Shown here: positions 62,801 to 64,000 of the stretch, in pieces
Layout of the letters: each line of letters begins with the position of its first letter
Position numbering within the stretch: the first letter of the stretch is position 1
NCBI GenBank assembly: GCA_045123995.1
Contig: JBGVKY010000014.1
Span: forward strand, 186,001 to 250,000
Origin: HGM11501 sp045123995
GTDB lineage: Bacteria; Bacillota; Clostridia; CAKSNL01; HGM11501
Direction of reading: 5' to 3'
DNA: 64,000 bases
Made by a program: the position numbers and the translations under genes
The notes under the pieces: model-generated
The model's input: only the letters and a program-made list of their open reading frames with translations
Database searches by the model: none
Told to the model about the DNA's origin: nothing

Positions 62801-62985
62801 ATAAGGTTACAATTACATTGTTTGGCAACAGAAATAATACCTTTGGAGCACTACACTGGCACAGTAACTATCGCCGTTGGTTCGGTCCAAATGCATGGCG
62901 TACTGCCGGTGACGAGTGGGCTTATGAATATAAATTAGAACCCACAGGAGTGCTTGTAAGTCCTGTAATCAAGATGTTTAAATAA
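59884..62985 (+). CDS. Large cytoplasmic glycoside hydrolase, GH106/GH2-superfamily-like
   Basis: About 1033 residues with no signal peptide. The N-terminal barrel starts TPFWSWNCELDEGVLGRQID and DMGFGGFHMHPRSGM and continues LYDEDRWPSGAAGGLVT, wording shared with clostridial alpha-rhamnosidase-like (GH106) hydrolases. The likely acidic catalytic residues are in STFADEPLL and in QEGKEAMLSELYG. The C-terminal 250 residues look like a beta-sandwich (LEMANQCKIYLNGKKVKNEV, a galactose-binding-like fold). The exact sugar is unknown. ATG 59884 follows GGAGGGG. Read with the downstream nucleotidyltransferase 28 bases away. Confidence 0.72.
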   Translation: MLYKKNIAKDLSKELFKNPTAEYRGTPFWSWNCELDEGVLGRQIDALSDMGFGGFHMHPRSGMSLEYLSDDFMNRIKFCVDKAKDKNMLAWLYDEDRWPSGAAGGLVTRDKKLRAKYIVFHAQDAIKDDVSREEATRDGKVYFAVCYDVILDEDGCLLSAERVERDAEPKGQKWYGYVYTAPNDAWFNDEAYFDILYENAVSRFIEITYERYKEKVGEEFDKTIPSTFADEPLLRNKTNDRLETPTSLNQVELIWSTNLQEKYKEMYGESIFDILPEVLWNLPGNKYSEKRHRYYDFLAKCINESYFKRCQKWCEENGIAFTGHIMGEQSFELQTRCEADAMRSYRSFGIPGIDILCNDQEITTAKQCQSIVHQEGKEAMLSELYGVTNYTFDFRGHKYQGDWLAALGVSVRVPHLSWVSMQGEAKRDYPASINYQAPWYKEYKYIEDHFSRVNTALTRGKAEVKVGVIHPIESYWLLRGPKSQSKIKCDNAEKNFQDIASWLLDIHADFDFISESLIPEQRNENPKAVGLMEYNVIIVPDCITLRSTTIEYLENFKKAGGTVIFMGSCPTYVDARESDGVKALFESSVNIPFSKPELALVMKEFKTVSIINSVGVEDERYIYNMRIDGDNKWLFVAHRYPHNHEKWFKNTVGGFASSEKLKITVDGTFYPVCYDTITGEIRYIDFIHEKGKTTVDYTMFSNGSLLLKLCAKDDEIPEKTEEQGKTLVKTYTIKDTVSYKRHEPNVLLLDMAELALDDEDYDLEEEILRGYGKVRNKLGWHASINQQPWVIPNDPPSHKVKVRMKINSEIVVKDPVLALEMANQCKIYLNGKKVKNEVIGYYVDESIGKVKLPRIKKGVNELVVIVPVAKRTTIEYFYLLGEFNVRVEGAKTTLVPKTEKIGFGDISTQGLPFYGGNLEYTFDVDMKEDGDLNIHAYRYEGALLDVKVDDLENKKIVFEPYDAYIKDLKAGRHKVTITLFGNRNNTFGALHWHSNYRRWFGPNAWRTAGDEWAYEYKLEPTGVLVSPVIKMFK

Positions 62986-63013
62986 ATTAGATTGACGGCA
63001 GAAGGAGAAAGTT

Positions 63014-64000
63014 ATGAAAAAAACAGAAATTTTATTTGCCCTGATTGATTTTGAATTGACAGGCAAAAAAATAAATGATGAAACTAAAAACTCAATAAAT
63101 TCTGCCGTCATTTCAGACTTGACAAAAATCACAAAAGCTCATGATTTATCACATCTTCTGGCAGATGCTCTTTATAAGTTGGAAATGCTTTCAGGAGACG
63201 AGGAAAAAGAACTTAAAAAAGCAAGGAAAGTTGCCTTATACAGAAGTGAATGCATGAAGAAGGATATTTTAAGTATCTGTGACCTTTTAAACAAGGCGAA
63301 AATACCGTTCATTCTCCTTAAAGGAGCTCGTATGCGAAACTATTATCCTTGTGACTGGATGAGAACAAGCTGTGACATAGATGCTCTGGTGAAAGAGGAG
63401 GAACTTGAAAGAGCCATAGAGGCACTTGAAAAAGGAAATTGGAAAGTAAGCGGAGAAAAGGCATTTCATGATATATCGCTTTATTCCGAAAACGGCACAC
63501 ATTTAGAATTGCATTTCAGTATAAAAGGTAGCGAAGATTTAAAAGAAAATGTTTCAGAAAAGATCTGGGAATATTCGGAACGAAAAGAGAAATATGAATA
63601 TATTCAGATAAAGGAATACTTCATTTTTAATCTTATTTCTCACATGGCAACACATTTTCTCTATTCTGGGTGCGGCATAAAATATTTTCTCGATATATAT
63701 CTTTTGAAAAACAAAATTCAAGTTGATGAAGAGGTTTTAAATAAGCTTTTAAAAGAAGCGGGAATAGAAAATTTTTATAAAAAAATATTGGATTTAATTG
63801 ACGTTTGGTTTAACGGAAAAGAACATGATGATATAACTAAAGAAATGGAATTATTCATTTTAACCGGAGGAACTTATGGATCCAAGTCGCACAGAATAAA
63901 AAATGCTCAGGTTAAATCAGGCAGTAAATTTATACATATAACTAAGAGAATTTTCATGCCATATGGAACTCTTAAAAAAAGGTATCCTATTTTGGAAAAA
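63014..64000 (+). CDS. Nucleotidyltransferase family protein (NTP_transf_5-like), 3' end outside the window
   Basis: Open from ATG 63014 (after GAAGGAG) to the window edge, 329 residues without a stop. The middle has the signature IPFILLKGARMRNYYPCDWM followed by RTSCDIDALV, in which the DID pair is the metal-binding motif of minimal nucleotidyltransferases; LELHFSI and a helical ISHMATHFLYSGCGIKYFLDIYLL follow, as in this family. Such proteins often occur in polysaccharide or peptide-modification clusters; here the neighbour is a glycoside hydrolase. The specific substrate is unknown and the protein is incomplete. Confidence 0.75.
   Translation, partial: MKKTEILFALIDFELTGKKINDETKNSINSAVISDLTKITKAHDLSHLLADALYKLEMLSGDEEKELKKARKVALYRSECMKKDILSICDLLNKAKIPFILLKGARMRNYYPCDWMRTSCDIDALVKEEELERAIEALEKGNWKVSGEKAFHDISLYSENGTHLELHFSIKGSEDLKENVSEKIWEYSERKEKYEYIQIKEYFIFNLISHMATHFLYSGCGIKYFLDIYLLKNKIQVDEEVLNKLLKEAGIENFYKKILDLIDVWFNGKEHDDITKEMELFILTGGTYGSKSHRIKNAQVKSGSKFIHITKRIFMPYGTLKKRYPILEK

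Noticed and set aside
1..64000. CRISPR arrays, prophage, transposases, tRNA and rRNA genes
   Set aside because: No regularly spaced repeats, phage or transposase proteins, or RNA gene signatures were found on either strand.

Overview
The window is AT-rich, densely coded DNA from a bacterium of the Clostridia (Bacillota). Pointers to this are the Gram-positive PolC-type replicase, sporulation-linked genes (spoVT, a SpoIID homologue, a GerMN lipoprotein), the MurT/GatD pair, B12-dependent methionine synthesis with a separately encoded reactivation domain, a FeoA/FeoB iron(II) importer, a PPi-type phosphofructokinase and strong AGGAGG-like ribosome binding sites. The style resembles anaerobic, often gut-associated, spore-forming Oscillospirales-like lineages; that placement is an inference. 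No rRNA, tRNA, CRISPR array, phage or transposase gene was seen.

Layout. 1-9.2 kb (+): the end of an indolepyruvate oxidoreductase beta subunit, a methionine gamma-lyase-like PLP enzyme, a D,D-carboxypeptidase, IspG, and a methionine/one-carbon cluster (metF, MetH reactivation protein, metH), followed by a GtrA-GNAT fusion and a Dabb protein. 9.2-13.4 kb: polC. 13.5-16.1 kb: feoA, feoB and a tiny Cys-rich partner, with three copies of one operator-like inverted repeat. 16.1-24.7 kb (-): one group murA, walJ-like hydrolase and a ubiquitin-fold protein, and a second tightly overlapping operon lnt, birA, a TetM/EF-G-like GTPase fused to a YacP/Rae1-type NYN nuclease, and an SLC13-like permease. 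24.8-26.9 kb (+): murT-gatD, in which GatD appears to lack its catalytic cysteine. 26.8-32.8 kb (-): AI-2E-type permease, small membrane protein, PRC-barrel protein, a structured non-coding element, spoVT, a GH20-type glycosidase and an EamA transporter. The last two are divergent from an AraC regulator.

33.8-36.3 kb holds four small genes separated by strong two-way terminators. 36.5-44.2 kb is rpoB-rpoC. 44.3-51.3 kb mixes a GerMN lipoprotein, an ECF S component with a structured leader, an AEC permease, rlmH, PPi-PFK, a secreted repeat protein and a SpoIID homologue. 51.4-55.5 kb: aminotransferase, trpS, a TagO/WecA-type transferase and a degenerate sirtuin. 55.5-59.8 kb: the arginine operon argCJBD. 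59.9-64 kb: a large glycoside hydrolase and a truncated nucleotidyltransferase.

The most notable item is the GTPase-nuclease fusion at 19929-22502. It joins two modules whose relatives both act at the ribosomal A site and is a good candidate for an undescribed translation-quality or stress system. Also worth attention are the nucleophile-less GatD, the hairpin that buries the spoVT ribosome binding site, the triplicated feo operator, and the 288-bp structured element at 28641-28928.
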